Shown here: in pieces, positions 48,527 to 58,849 of the stretch
Position numbering within the stretch: position 1 is the first letter of the stretch
Layout: the number at the start of each line of letters is the position of its first letter
DNA from: an uncultured Acidimicrobiales bacterium
Lineage (GTDB): Bacteria > Actinomycetota > Acidimicrobiia > Acidimicrobiales > SZUA-35
DNA length: 64,000 bases
Direction of reading: 5' to 3'
Assembly (NCBI GenBank): GCA_937922805.1
Contig: CALAJV010000003.1
Span: 186,001-250,000, forward strand
Notes under the pieces: model-generated
Database searches by the model: none
Told to the model about the DNA's origin: nothing
What the model saw: only the letters and a program-made list of their open reading frames with translations
Position numbers and translations under genes: made by a program

Positions 48527-49000
48527 CGACCCCGGGCTCTCTACCTTCCGACCGCATCACGGAGGTCGATTCTAACCGCAACCACAAAAGAGTTGTGATC
48601 TCGCGACACCACTAATCAACTTCTTTAGCAAGGCTTTCATCAGTCGCTGGTAGCAAATACCAAAAGGAATTCGGCTGACCATTTGATGATCGGCCAACAA
48701 TTTGAACGATTGGCAATACGAAAAGATTGACAATTTGAAATGAGACCTACGATCCGGTTGTTGAATACCCTCAACAGGCGGATCTCTGGCCCTACGAACA
48801 TGGCACCTCACCGACGCTCAAACTAAGGCGCGACGAGCCTCAGCAAACAACGATCACAAGTTCACCAAAACAGTCAACAACCACCGGTTTTCGGGTTCGG
48901 AGCCCAACTTCCTCATGAAACAAGCAAAATTACCGACATATTTCTTCATGCCACCCTCTTCGATCTCGGCAAGTGCCTCTATGTCAATTAGGCTGAAGCC
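48527..49000. other. 474-bp divergent intergenic region upstream of ftsH
   Basis: This lies between the divergent starts of the CPBP gene and ftsH and should hold both promoters. A TTGACA at 48727 has TACGAT 15 bp downstream, a weak match because the spacer is short. Several A/T-rich direct motifs (caatttg, near 48690 and 48731) occur. No RNA gene was recognised. Confidence 0.4.
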
Positions 49001-51001
49001 ATGAGTTCGCAAGGATCTAATCCACCTCCCTCCCCCGAAGGCCGAAACCCTCGACTTCCTGGTCGATCGGACGGAGGTTGGCCGCGCTGGTCGCTATGGC
49101 TGGTTGTGGGAATTTTGGCTGCTCTGCTGCTGTTGACCTCTACCACCAGTCGAGAGCCATCTAACGAAGTCACGTACAGCGAATTCATCGACCAAGTTGA
49201 AGACGGCGAAGTAAAGAGCTTCGAGTTCGACAACGCCACATACAAGATCGAAGGCGTGTACAAAGACGACGAACCGTTCACTACTACCGCTTTCGCCGAG
49301 TTTCGCGACAGCGAGTGGGCGCTGTTTGAGAGCAAAGAAATCCAGGTCAAGCCAATAACGCAAACAACCAACTGGTTCGTCAGCATTTTGCCGCTGTTCC
49401 TTCCAATGTTGTTGCTGCTCGGTTTCTTCTGGATGATGGCTCGACGTCAACAGTCGCAAATGGGCGGAATTATGTCCATCGGTCGGAGTAAAGCCAAGAC
49501 CTACTCTTCCGAGCGTCCCGGCACTACATTCGCTGACGTTGCCGGCTACGCCAACGTCAAAAAAGAAGTCACAGAAGTAGTTGACTTCTTAAAAAACCCG
49601 GGCAAGTTCTCCGCCATCGGAGCACGAATCCCCAAAGGTGTACTTCTTGTTGGCCCTCCCGGTACCGGCAAAACGCTTATAGCGCGAGCCGTGGCAGGCG
49701 AAGCTGGCGTACCTTTCTTATCAGTCACTGGTTCCGACTTCATGGAAATGTTCGTTGGGGTGGGTGCTAGCCGAGTACGAGACCTGTTCAACGAAGCCCG
49801 AAAAATGGGTCGAGCCATTATCTTCGTCGACGAAATCGATTCAATTGGTCGCAAACGTGGAGCTGGGTTGGGCGGTGGCCACGATGAGCGAGAGCAAACC
49901 TTGAATCAGATGCTGTCAGAAATGGACGGCTTTGAAGCCACCGAGGGCATTGTGATGATGGCGGCGACCAACCGCCCCGATATTCTCGACCCCGCGTTGC
50001 TGCGGCCAGGACGTTTTGACCGCCAAGTCGTCGTTCCCCTACCGGAACTTGACGACCGTAAGCAGATCTTGGACGTTCACATCAAGCACAAACGAATGGC
50101 TGACGATGTCGACGTCGACGTAATTAGCCGCGGCACCCCCGGCATGAGCGGCGCCGACTTAGCCAACTTGGTTAACGAAGCAGCCCTTTTCGCGGTCCGC
50201 AATGGTGAAGAACAAGTCCACGCCTCTCACTTCGATATGGCCCGAGATCGAGTCCTGATGGGCGTCAAACGCGACTCGCTTGTGATGTCGGACAGCGAGC
50301 GAGAAATGACGGCCTATCACGAGGCTGGGCACGCCCTGTGCGCTGCTCTTCTTCCCGACTACGATCCGCTACACAAGGTAACTATCATTCCTACTGGAAT
50401 GGCTCTGGGTGTCACTATGACACTTCCAGAAGAGGATCGTCACTCACTCCGCCGCAGCCAAGCTCAAGACATGATCGTGATGATGCTGGGTGGAAGAAAC
50501 GCAGAAGACATCGTTTTCGGCGTCGTGTCCTCTGGTGCGGGCGATGATCTTCAAAAAGCTACTGGTTTGGCCCGTCGAATGGTCAGCGAGTGGGGCATGT
50601 CAGAGAAACTAGGACCAATCGCCTTTGGCGGCGGCGCACCCGTGTTCCTCGGTGACGACATGATGCAATCCAAGGAATACTCCGAAAGTCTGGCTGAACT
50701 AATCGACTCTGAAACGCGAGCCGTTCTAAACGCTCAAGAGGTTCGTTGCAAGGACTTGCTAACCACCAACCGCAACGCTCTCAACTTAGTTGCTCGTAAC
50801 TTGTTAGAGCATGAAACACTCAGCGGAGCTGAGGTCAATCGCTTAATCGATGTGGCCAATAGCGGAGGCGCCCCAGCCGCTACCGATGTTCAATCGGTAG
50901 ACAGCGAAGCGGTCGATGTTGGCGCTCGAAACGGTTCCGACAGCGACGAAGCCAGCACGATCGACGCTACAACGCCGACCAGTTCGGGAACTGGCGAGTA
51001 A
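49001..51001 (+). CDS. ftsH: ATP-dependent zinc metalloprotease FtsH
   Basis: A 666-residue membrane AAA+ protease that degrades misfolded membrane proteins and short-lived regulators. Helix 1 at about 32-46 and helix 2 at 126-146 flank a periplasmic domain. Then come Walker A GPPGTGKT (218-225), Walker [12 protein letters not shown], the second region of homology with [20 protein letters not shown], the zinc site HEAGH (440-444) and the third ligand Asp in [11 protein letters not shown] (about 516). The C-terminal tail is Ser/Thr/Asp-rich. The usual actinobacterial neighbours folE and hpt/tilS are not present. Confidence 0.97.
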   Translation: MSSQGSNPPPSPEGRNPRLPGRSDGGWPRWSLWLVVGILAALLLLTSTTSREPSNEVTYSEFIDQVEDGEVKSFEFDNATYKIEGVYKDDEPFTTTAFAEFRDSEWALFESKEIQVKPITQTTNWFVSILPLFLPMLLLLGFFWMMARRQQSQMGGIMSIGRSKAKTYSSERPGTTFADVAGYANVKKEVTEVVDFLKNPGKFSAIGARIPKGVLLVGPPGTGKTLIARAVAGEAGVPFLSVTGSDFMEMFVGVGASRVRDLFNEARKMGRAIIFVDEIDSIGRKRGAGLGGGHDEREQTLNQMLSEMDGFEATEGIVMMAATNRPDILDPALLRPGRFDRQVVVPLPELDDRKQILDVHIKHKRMADDVDVDVISRGTPGMSGADLANLVNEAALFAVRNGEEQVHASHFDMARDRVLMGVKRDSLVMSDSEREMTAYHEAGHALCAALLPDYDPLHKVTIIPTGMALGVTMTLPEEDRHSLRRSQAQDMIVMMLGGRNAEDIVFGVVSSGAGDDLQKATGLARRMVSEWGMSEKLGPIAFGGGAPVFLGDDMMQSKEYSESLAELIDSETRAVLNAQEVRCKDLLTTNRNALNLVARNLLEHETLSGAEVNRLIDVANSGGAPAATDVQSVDSEAVDVGARNGSDSDEASTIDATTPTSSGTGE

Positions 51002-51030
51002 CACACTAGCCGGAACCGGCGAGCAGCTCG

Positions 51031-51597
51031 CTAACCCGGTAAGGCGTCGGCAAGCACATCATCAGCTATTGGACCAAAGAAGGCATTGCGAACAGTGCCT
51101 TCTTTGTCCGCTAGCACTAACGTCGGTACCCCATCGATCTTGTAGCGTTTGTGCAGTTCGGGATCGTCTTCAACGTTAACCAGCGTGACCAGGGCGTTTC
51201 GTGGGGCTAGCCGTTGAACAGCGGCCCAAACACCTTCGCACGAAGAGCAAAGTTCGGACCCGAACACCACAATCATCATTGATTCGCTTCTCGGCTCCGA
51301 CGCTTGCTCGCGACTGGCCTGAGCCGACGTCTCTTTGTCATTGCTGCTTGGTTCGAAGTCGAGGGGATCCAGCTGGGTTGGTGCTCGGTAGCTAGGGGCG
51401 CTCGGGGGGTCAGGTCGCCGCTGTTGCAAGCGCCAAGCGACAACGGCCGCAATAGCGCCAAGGGCGATAAGTACCCCAAATCTAACGATCAGTGGTGACA
51501 CACTACTTCTCGGCTGCTTGCCAACCCAGGCCAAACGGTGACCATCACCCGTCTGCCCCGTCAGTATCTGCGTCATCGGTGCCAAGCCCGTCGTCAC
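51031..51597 (-). CDS. membrane-anchored thioredoxin-like protein
   Basis: Up to 188 residues. One N-terminal hydrophobic segment (IVRFGVLIALGAIAAVVAW) is followed by a polar linker and a short thioredoxin fold with the redox motif SELCSSCEGVW, a cis-Pro site in IDGVPTLVLAD and GTVRNAFFG. The frame starts at 51597, overlapping the upstream DUF5719 gene by 53 bp; a GTG at 51501 lies beyond that stop and puts the membrane segment at the very start, so it is a good alternative (157 residues). Orientation of the thiol domain is not certain; Arg residues after the helix favour the cytosol. It is the last gene of the GT2-DUF5719 series. Confidence 0.85.
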   Translation of the reverse strand: MTTGLAPMTQILTGQTGDGHRLAWVGKQPRSSVSPLIVRFGVLIALGAIAAVVAWRLQQRRPDPPSAPSYRAPTQLDPLDFEPSSNDKETSAQASREQASEPRSESMMIVVFGSELCSSCEGVWAAVQRLAPRNALVTLVNVEDDPELHKRYKIDGVPTLVLADKEGTVRNAFFGPIADDVLADALPG

Positions 51598-53458
51598 CCT
51601 CAGTATCGGTCAAACCAGCATCAGCACCATCAACCTCAGCACCACCGTCCACCTCAGTGCCACCATCAACCTCAGCGCCATCGACCTCAGCACCACCGTC
51701 CACCTCAGCACCGTCCACCTCAGCACCGTCCACCTGAGCACCGTCCACCTCAGCGCCACCGTCCACCTCAGTGCCATCAACGGAATCGGTATCACTCGAA
51801 TCGGACTCTTCATCGGCGGATGAACTCTCAGGACATGAATCGAGCGTCGGGATTGCCGGGTGGACTTGCAGTGTCTCACCGACGACAACACTCATCGCTT
51901 CAACGGAAACCCCGCTGTCAGTTCTTACCTCAATGGCCCCACCATCAGTTCCTGGGGCTTCCACCGCCAGGTTTGAGCGCCCACCAGCCGGGACCGTTGT
52001 GCGCCAAGGACCATTCAGCTGCCCCTGACCAAGCACATAGGCCTCAACATTCACTTCGGTTGAGGAAACAATCGACAGCAATGTAGATTCGGAGCTAGAG
52101 ATCGGTGTCCACGGCAAGATCCAACGACAAGCCAGAACTTCATTGCCCCGACTGGACGAAATACCTTTGGTCGCTATTGGTTGCGGCAATACCTCTCCCG
52201 AAGGGCCGAAGAAGGATGGGAGATCAGGGTTCTCGACCTCGTCGACAGCAAGCTCAGCGCTTGCACCCTCCCCTACCGCCTTCTCGGCGTACTGCCACCG
52301 CTCAACCACGATCGGTCCGCCTTCTCGAGAGTTAACGCTGACGGCGACCTCATAAGGCAGTGGGAAGTCGAACAATGAAGCCTGAGCCAACAAATCGATG
52401 GTTTCAAAGTCTCCCGGCCGAACCTCTCGCTCGATTCTTACCACACCATAGCTACTAACGTCGGTTGGATTATTCGGCCACATCTCGACATCGACGTAGA
52501 CGAACCCTTCGGTGGTTTCTTCTAGAACCAGCCCGGTCTCACCATCTTCGCCAACCTCGCCCTGAACTAGCTTTGGTGGAAGCGGAACAGCTGGATTGTA
52601 GATCGTTACTCGATGCTCGCCTTCTTGGTGCAGGCGACCCGCAGTGAGTACCCAACTACTGGCCGGGCTAGCGACACCGAGCTGCATAGCAGCACCAGAG
52701 GCTCCCAGACCGCCGTCCATTACCTGTAGGCGCTCCACGACGAGACGACCCCGCTGAGTCCGGATAGCAGTAGCGACCTCTTCTTCTCGTTTAACATAGT
52801 CGCCGACGTTGACCACAACGACTGAGCGAGGCGGCACGACCATGCCCTGCAAGGCTCCCGGTTCGCGAGTTCGGCCAACCGCCCTAAATTGGGCGTCGAA
52901 CACAGCACTTTCAGGAAACGGGTTCATTAGCGCAATGAAGAAGTCAGCGTCGCTTGTTGCCTCGCCGCCAACTCTCCCAGAGGCGAAGTACCACTCATTA
53001 GAAACGTGAGTTGCGCAGGGCCCGCTAGCGCTTCCTTGCGAAGTCTCAACAGTATGACCAACAACAGCTTCACCACCGGTGATCTCAACCACGGCGCCCG
53101 CAATTGCCTCGGCCTGAATTTCTGACAACTTCACCCGCGCCGTCGACATCGGCTCTAACTCAATCCGACGGCCGCCTCGTGGACCATCCTCAGTGAGAAC
53201 AGACAAGTTCGCCACCGCAACATCAGCGGAGAAGTTACTAACGTTCACTGTGTGATCGGCAAACCCGCCAGCAGCACTAGAACCAACCGGACAATACCAA
53301 GCAGCGTTTAGGCTTGGAACCTCATTGATTGAGGGACTCACAACACCATCAGCTGCTGCGGCGGACACCTCGTTTGACTCGCTCACCGAAACGCGGTCAT
53401 AGGCAATTCCGGCTGCGATTAAACCAACGCAGACAAAGAGCAGCGGCCATCTACTCAT
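51545..53458 (-). CDS. DUF5719-like secreted/anchored protein with Asp-Gly-Ala-Glu-Val tail repeats
   Basis: A 637-residue protein with an N-terminal membrane anchor or signal (WPLLFVCVGLIAAGIAY). The body repeats beta-rich modules with VNVSNFSADVAVANLSV, SRVVVVNVGDY-like and AWYCPVG motifs as seen in DUF5719 proteins, which in actinobacteria follow a large GT2 membrane gene, exactly as here. The last 70 or so residues are low-complexity acidic repeats of VDGAE/VDGG. The start overlaps the stop of the GT2 gene by 4 bp (ATGA), so the two are translationally coupled. An envelope function connected with the glycosyltransferase is likely; none is established. Confidence 0.82.
   Translation of the reverse strand: MSRWPLLFVCVGLIAAGIAYDRVSVSESNEVSAAAADGVVSPSINEVPSLNAAWYCPVGSSAAGGFADHTVNVSNFSADVAVANLSVLTEDGPRGGRRIELEPMSTARVKLSEIQAEAIAGAVVEITGGEAVVGHTVETSQGSASGPCATHVSNEWYFASGRVGGEATSDADFFIALMNPFPESAVFDAQFRAVGRTREPGALQGMVVPPRSVVVVNVGDYVKREEEVATAIRTQRGRLVVERLQVMDGGLGASGAAMQLGVASPASSWVLTAGRLHQEGEHRVTIYNPAVPLPPKLVQGEVGEDGETGLVLEETTEGFVYVDVEMWPNNPTDVSSYGVVRIEREVRPGDFETIDLLAQASLFDFPLPYEVAVSVNSREGGPIVVERWQYAEKAVGEGASAELAVDEVENPDLPSFFGPSGEVLPQPIATKGISSSRGNEVLACRWILPWTPISSSESTLLSIVSSTEVNVEAYVLGQGQLNGPWRTTVPAGGRSNLAVEAPGTDGGAIEVRTDSGVSVEAMSVVVGETLQVHPAIPTLDSCPESSSADEESDSSDTDSVDGTEVDGGAEVDGAQVDGAEVDGAEVDGGAEVDGAEVDGGTEVDGGAEVDGADAGLTDTEGDDGLGTDDADTDGADG
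51612..51785. repeat. 15/18-bp coding repeats in the DUF5719 tail
   Basis: On the plus strand the unit ccgtccacctcagca and its 18-bp variant (with an extra ccaccg-type codon) recur about ten times. All lengths are multiples of three, so the repeat encodes DGAEV and DGGAEV on the minus strand without shifting frame. Confidence 0.85.
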
Positions 53459-56400
53459 ATCAATTCCTCACGACGGGTTTGTGCCATCAACGCCCCGAAA
53501 CTGACCAACACAAATTGGACGAAAATACCGAGCCGTCGACGCCACCGCTGCGTATACAACAAGCTCACCTCAGCCTCGGTATCGATGGCGGCGATTACGG
53601 TCATGTCGTCGAATCCGGGAGAGAGAACAATTCCCGGTTGATCTGGAGCCTCCAAGCCGAACTGATCAAGGGCCACGTGTATTTGAGATCCGGCCGGGGC
53701 CAAGACTCGCCACTCCCCCGGTCGAACATTGAACATTGTGGCTGACCCCTGCGAAAGGTCGACATCAAGCTGATCAGCAGCCGTTCGGGCGGTGACGTCA
53801 CTTACTGGCAACAGCGGAGCAACTCCGCCACCCGAGATGTTCTGGAAGATAACGATGTCTGGGGCGCCCGCCAGTCGTTCGAGATCGAGCTGCTGGGACA
53901 AGGCCTGTTCTATCCCAACCCCTACGTCGGCCGTTGGGCCCTCATAAGGCCGAGGAGCAAGCTTGTCGACGACAACGACCAAATCAATCCCATATGGGGC
54001 TAACAAGCGGCCTAGGCGGACAACCTCGCCTGACTGGGCCAGTTCTAATTGGAGACCGATCCCGTCGTTAGGGCCGACCGATCCGGCCTGCCATCGACTT
54101 CGGACATCGGTCGATCCGGCATCGGACACTGCGTATTCGATTCCCGACTCGGTTCGCATTGCATCGATCGGCAAGACACTGGCGTCGCCTATCCAAAGCA
54201 CGCGACCGATTCGGGCAGGGTCAACGTCATCGCGATTTGCGCCAAAGAAATTAACTGCCTCAGTGAAGTTCGAGGTCGGAGCGTTCCATCCGCCATGAAC
54301 ACCAGAAACGATTCCAGTCAACATGACCGCAGCCACTGCCGCTCCGCCACCAACCGCCGCCAACTTGTATTGTCGGTGTGGGGTTTTGGCTAATAGCTCT
54401 AGCTCGATGGTTCGGATTCCGCCGATAACCGCCAAAGCGAACCCACCAGCAACCGGAGCAAGGGTTGCTTCTGGAGTTGGCATAGAGAACGGAAGCCAGC
54501 CTCGGATTCCTAGCCAGGTTAACCCCAGAGCCAACAGAGCAACCGACCAACCTTGGACGGCCACTACCAAAAGATGGCGCTTCGCCACCGCTAGCGACAA
54601 AGCGGCAGCGACAACAGCACCGATCGCCAGCCATCGAACATCTTGGCTCCGGCGGGCGAATTGCACGAGGTCGAGCATGGTTGAGTAATCGCCTTCGCCG
54701 TTCAACGTAGGCCCAACCAGCCATCGCCACGAAAGCTGACGAATCGTATCGAGACTCCACGGAGCGTGAAGAGCGACCGGAGCAACAATTGCCACCAAGG
54801 ACGCAATTCCTACGTCTCGCCATTGTCCACGACTGAGGAATGAACCGAGAGCAACTCCGAGGGCCATAACGAAGGCAACCGGGATAACTGCGGTGGCGAA
54901 CGCGGCGACGAAGGCGACAAGCATTCCAAATCGAACAAGCCGAACCGGCACGCTTCGATCGACTACCCGGAGACCAGCCGGTCCTCCGTCGACACCGAAC
55001 GGTGTTACTCCTGCTATTCGAAGAAGGGTTCCGAATATGTATGGGGTTGCCGCCCAAATCACGAGCGCCTCCCACCGACCGGATACCATCGTCGATGTCA
55101 CGAGCGGGCAGCCAGCGTACACAACGGCGCCAATAGCGCCAGCCCGAGGACTGCCCAGCGGTCGGGCTAGTCTGTAGACCCCAATCGGCCCAATAAATAC
55201 TGGGGCCACAACGAGCAACGTGTCGAAGAGACCAGGAGACCAGAAGAACAGCAGTCTCCCGACAGCTAGAATCAGCAACGCGGTTGGAGCGTTGCCGGGC
55301 CCACCGACTCCAACCGATCGCCACCCGCCAAGCCACTCTCTGGCTAAGGTCCCAGCGGCTGGCACATCGGGAAACTCCCCTACCGGGACTACCCCTCGGG
55401 TGAGTAAGTGGCGGCTGCCAAAGATCAATACCAGGAGCAGAAAAGTGCCGATGACGGTGGCGTCTCGAGCAGAGCCAGTATCTTCGCCTGCAAACGACGA
55501 TCGGACCGTACCGACCAAGCCAGAAACGCGATCCTGACCAGCAGCGACCTGGCCTCGCGAAAAGGCCGCAATCCGAGCTGAGCCGCTGGTGTACAAATCT
55601 TGAAGGACACTCTCGTCTTCGGTGCGAAGCCTCGCCAGTTGTCGGCGGCGCCGTCTGATATCGGCGCTGCGGGCCAGGTTCCAGGGAATAGCCGACAAAA
55701 CATCTTTGGCCTGAGCCCGTCGACCGGTAATAAGAGCCACAAAACTCTCGAGTAACAGTAAAGCGATGCCAATCGGAACGGTGGTTAAAAACGCCCGGCG
55801 ATTGGCTGTGACGTACATGCTTCGGATTCGGTGTCGAGTAGCCAATCTCCGTTTTTCTCGGACCGAGATCCGAGTACCCATGGACTCAAGGTGGCGGGCG
55901 CGAGCATTTGGTACCACCAAAACTCTGGCCCCGGCGATATGGGCTCGCCAACAGAAATCGAGGTCTTCACCCATCGATTTGATCTCAGTGTCGAAGCCCC
56001 CAAGGGCGGCGAACAGGTCGGCTCTGATGAGTTGGACCCCGCCAGGTACGACGAAAACGTCACGGACTGCGTCGTACTGTCCTTGGTCGAACTCTCGCCG
56101 ATCCACTTGATCCACTTGGACACCAAATCGATCAGAGCTCATACCCAGCTGAAGGAGACGCCGCTCATCGTCCCACTCAACTAATTTGGGGCCGGCCACG
56201 CCGCCGTTGTTGCGATACAGCGCGCTCATCAAGTTGGAGACACAGTTAGGATCAAGTGCCACATCATCGTGGCAGAAAAGCAAGAACGGGGAACCAGAAA
56301 CCAGCTCTATCGACTGGTTCGCAGCCACGCTCCACCCGGGATCACCGGCGATACGGTGCAGATAGGCGTCCGGCAACACCCCAGCTACTCGATCGGCGAT

Positions 56401-56640
56401 TGGATGCTCGCTGCCAGCGTCGACGACTAAAACCGACAGGTTCTCGTAATCTTGGCTGCCCAAAGACCCAAGAACTTCGGCGAAATGATCGCCCGGATCT
56501 GAGGTAACAACCACAGCTACGACCGCGGGCTTTTCAATACTGCCCGTGGTGGTAGCGCTAGCCTCTGCGACCCCTCCTGTTTGAGAGATCGGAGAGACCG
56601 GTGCCGGCCGCTCACCCTCGGCTGAAAAGATCTCACTCAC
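53455..56640 (-). CDS. family 2 glycosyltransferase fused to a large polytopic membrane region
   Basis: A 1061-residue protein. Residues about 37-280 form a GT2 domain: VVAVVVTSDPGDHFAEVL, VLVVDAGSEHP, the DXD-like LFCHDDVALDP, FVVPGGVQLIRADLF, and ALGGFDTEIKSMGEDLDFCWR as in rhamnosyl/galactofuranosyl-transferase-like enzymes. From about residue 295 onward, 12 or more membrane segments follow, with an extracellular region near the C-terminus and one last helix (FVQFVLVSFGALMA). Proteins of this build are typical of actinobacteria and precede DUF5719. It likely builds or modifies an envelope polysaccharide, using a nucleotide sugar such as the GDP-deoxyhexose made by the divergent rmd-gmd genes; that link is inferred from position. 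Confidence 0.88.
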   Translation of the reverse strand: MSEIFSAEGERPAPVSPISQTGGVAEASATTTGSIEKPAVVAVVVTSDPGDHFAEVLGSLGSQDYENLSVLVVDAGSEHPIADRVAGVLPDAYLHRIAGDPGWSVAANQSIELVSGSPFLLFCHDDVALDPNCVSNLMSALYRNNGGVAGPKLVEWDDERRLLQLGMSSDRFGVQVDQVDRREFDQGQYDAVRDVFVVPGGVQLIRADLFAALGGFDTEIKSMGEDLDFCWRAHIAGARVLVVPNARARHLESMGTRISVREKRRLATRHRIRSMYVTANRRAFLTTVPIGIALLLLESFVALITGRRAQAKDVLSAIPWNLARSADIRRRRRQLARLRTEDESVLQDLYTSGSARIAAFSRGQVAAGQDRVSGLVGTVRSSFAGEDTGSARDATVIGTFLLLVLIFGSRHLLTRGVVPVGEFPDVPAAGTLAREWLGGWRSVGVGGPGNAPTALLILAVGRLLFFWSPGLFDTLLVVAPVFIGPIGVYRLARPLGSPRAGAIGAVVYAGCPLVTSTMVSGRWEALVIWAATPYIFGTLLRIAGVTPFGVDGGPAGLRVVDRSVPVRLVRFGMLVAFVAAFATAVIPVAFVMALGVALGSFLSRGQWRDVGIASLVAIVAPVALHAPWSLDTIRQLSWRWLVGPTLNGEGDYSTMLDLVQFARRSQDVRWLAIGAVVAAALSLAVAKRHLLVVAVQGWSVALLALGLTWLGIRGWLPFSMPTPEATLAPVAGGFALAVIGGIRTIELELLAKTPHRQYKLAAVGGGAAVAAVMLTGIVSGVHGGWNAPTSNFTEAVNFFGANRDDVDPARIGRVLWIGDASVLPIDAMRTESGIEYAVSDAGSTDVRSRWQAGSVGPNDGIGLQLELAQSGEVVRLGRLLAPYGIDLVVVVDKLAPRPYEGPTADVGVGIEQALSQQLDLERLAGAPDIVIFQNISGGGVAPLLPVSDVTARTAADQLDVDLSQGSATMFNVRPGEWRVLAPAGSQIHVALDQFGLEAPDQPGIVLSPGFDDMTVIAAIDTEAEVSLLYTQRWRRRLGIFVQFVLVSFGALMAQTRREELI

Positions 56641-56889
56641 GAGCCTCGAATGCTACTCCAACATTGGGCCTATCACGCATCACTTAGCCTTGTTTGGCTA
56701 ACTTAAAGTCTGCCTAAACAGTCTTGTGAAGCCAATTCGCCCAATTCTTCGGTCGGTTTTACGGCGAGCGCCTTTTGGCCTTCACAATCAGTTCCGTTCG
56801 GTTACCCTCTACCAGGTGTTCTACGCAGCAAACTTCCACTTAGGCGCCGCTGACCCATCAGGCTACAAGAGTTGGCTAGGAGCCTCAGA

Positions 56890-57819
56890 ATGACATCACC
56901 CGGCCCGACCGCTCTGATTACCGGGGTGCGAGGCTTCGTTGGCCCCCATTTACGTACCCACCTTCAGTCTGAGGGCGACACCGTGGTTGGAGCCGACGTC
57001 GGTAGCGGCCCCGATCTTCGGGATAAAGACGCTTGGACCGACTATCTCAACCAGCACCAGCCAGATGTGATCTACCACTTAGCGGGGTGGAGCGACGTTG
57101 GCGGATCCTGGAATGATCCTCACAGTACGTTCGACGTAAACGTGATGGGCACCCTCAACCTCTGCGAAGCAGCCCGCAAGGCTAATGTCCAAAAACTCGT
57201 CTTTGTGAGTAGCGCCGAGGTCTACGGCCCAGTGCCGACCGACGAACTGCCGATCCAAGAGGATCGACCAATGACACCGGCTTCACCCTATGGGGCAAGC
57301 AAACAGGCAGCAGAAGCGATCGCCACGCATTATTGGCGAAGCCACAACCTCGATATTGTGATCGCTCGACCGTTCAATCACATCGGACCAGGTCAAAGCG
57401 AAAGATTCTTTGCCCCAGCGTTCGCCCATCAAATCGCCGAGCTCGAACGAGCTGGAGGGGGAACGCTGACCCATGGCAACCTCTCGGCCGAGCGAGATCT
57501 GCTCGATGTCCGAGATGTGGTCCGGGCCTATCGATTGCTAGCCCATCAAGGCACACCCGGTGAGACCTACAACATTTGTTCTGGTCAAGCCCGAAGCATC
57601 GAGTCCGTTCTGGAAGCCATGTTGACCGCAGCCACAGTCAAAATCGAAACGGCAATCGACCCCGAACGGCTTCGACCAGTCGATTTACCCAAGCAATGCG
57701 GCTCGAACCAAAAACTGCTAGGCCAAACCTCGTGGAGCCGACAATTCCCGATAGCCGAAACGGTAGAAGCAGTCTTGAACGATGCTCGACAACAGCGTGC
57801 ATCGAAGTCCGCACCATAA
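56890..57819 (+). CDS. NAD-dependent epimerase/dehydratase, GDP-4-keto-6-deoxymannose reductase-like
   Basis: A 309-residue extended SDR. Start ATG at 56890 is supported by TAGGAG about eight bases upstream; a TTG at 56872 in the same frame is less likely. Motifs: cofactor loop TGVRGFVGPHL, YHLAGWSDVGGSW, VSSAEVYGP with catalytic Ser, YGASKQAAE with the Tyr-x3-Lys pair, and ARPFNHIGPGQ. This last stretch, and the place directly before gmd, agree with RMD, which reduces GDP-4-keto-6-deoxy-D-mannose to GDP-D-rhamnose; GDP-fucose or other end products are possible. 26 bp separate it from gmd. Confidence 0.88.
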   Translation: MTSPGPTALITGVRGFVGPHLRTHLQSEGDTVVGADVGSGPDLRDKDAWTDYLNQHQPDVIYHLAGWSDVGGSWNDPHSTFDVNVMGTLNLCEAARKANVQKLVFVSSAEVYGPVPTDELPIQEDRPMTPASPYGASKQAAEAIATHYWRSHNLDIVIARPFNHIGPGQSERFFAPAFAHQIAELERAGGGTLTHGNLSAERDLLDVRDVVRAYRLLAHQGTPGETYNICSGQARSIESVLEAMLTAATVKIETAIDPERLRPVDLPKQCGSNQKLLGQTSWSRQFPIAETVEAVLNDARQQRASKSAP

Positions 57820-57836
57820 ATCTCGCACCCCTATAG

Positions 57837-58826
<990 letters not shown>

Positions 58827-58849
58827 GCCTTCTCCCGAAGTCAAATGTC

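Noticed and set aside
48572..48811. 79-codon minus-strand frame upstream of ftsH
   Set aside because: No ribosome site, no family features and mixed composition; more likely promoter DNA.
51492..52086. Pro/Ser/His-rich plus-strand frames opposite the DUF5719 tail
   Set aside because: They are antisense translations of the in-frame coding repeat and carry no other protein feature.
54260..55336. 358-codon minus-strand frame inside the large GT2 gene
   Set aside because: It is Arg/Trp/Ser-rich, typical of a shifted frame over real coding sequence. The GT2 frame is continuous, so no frameshift is implied.
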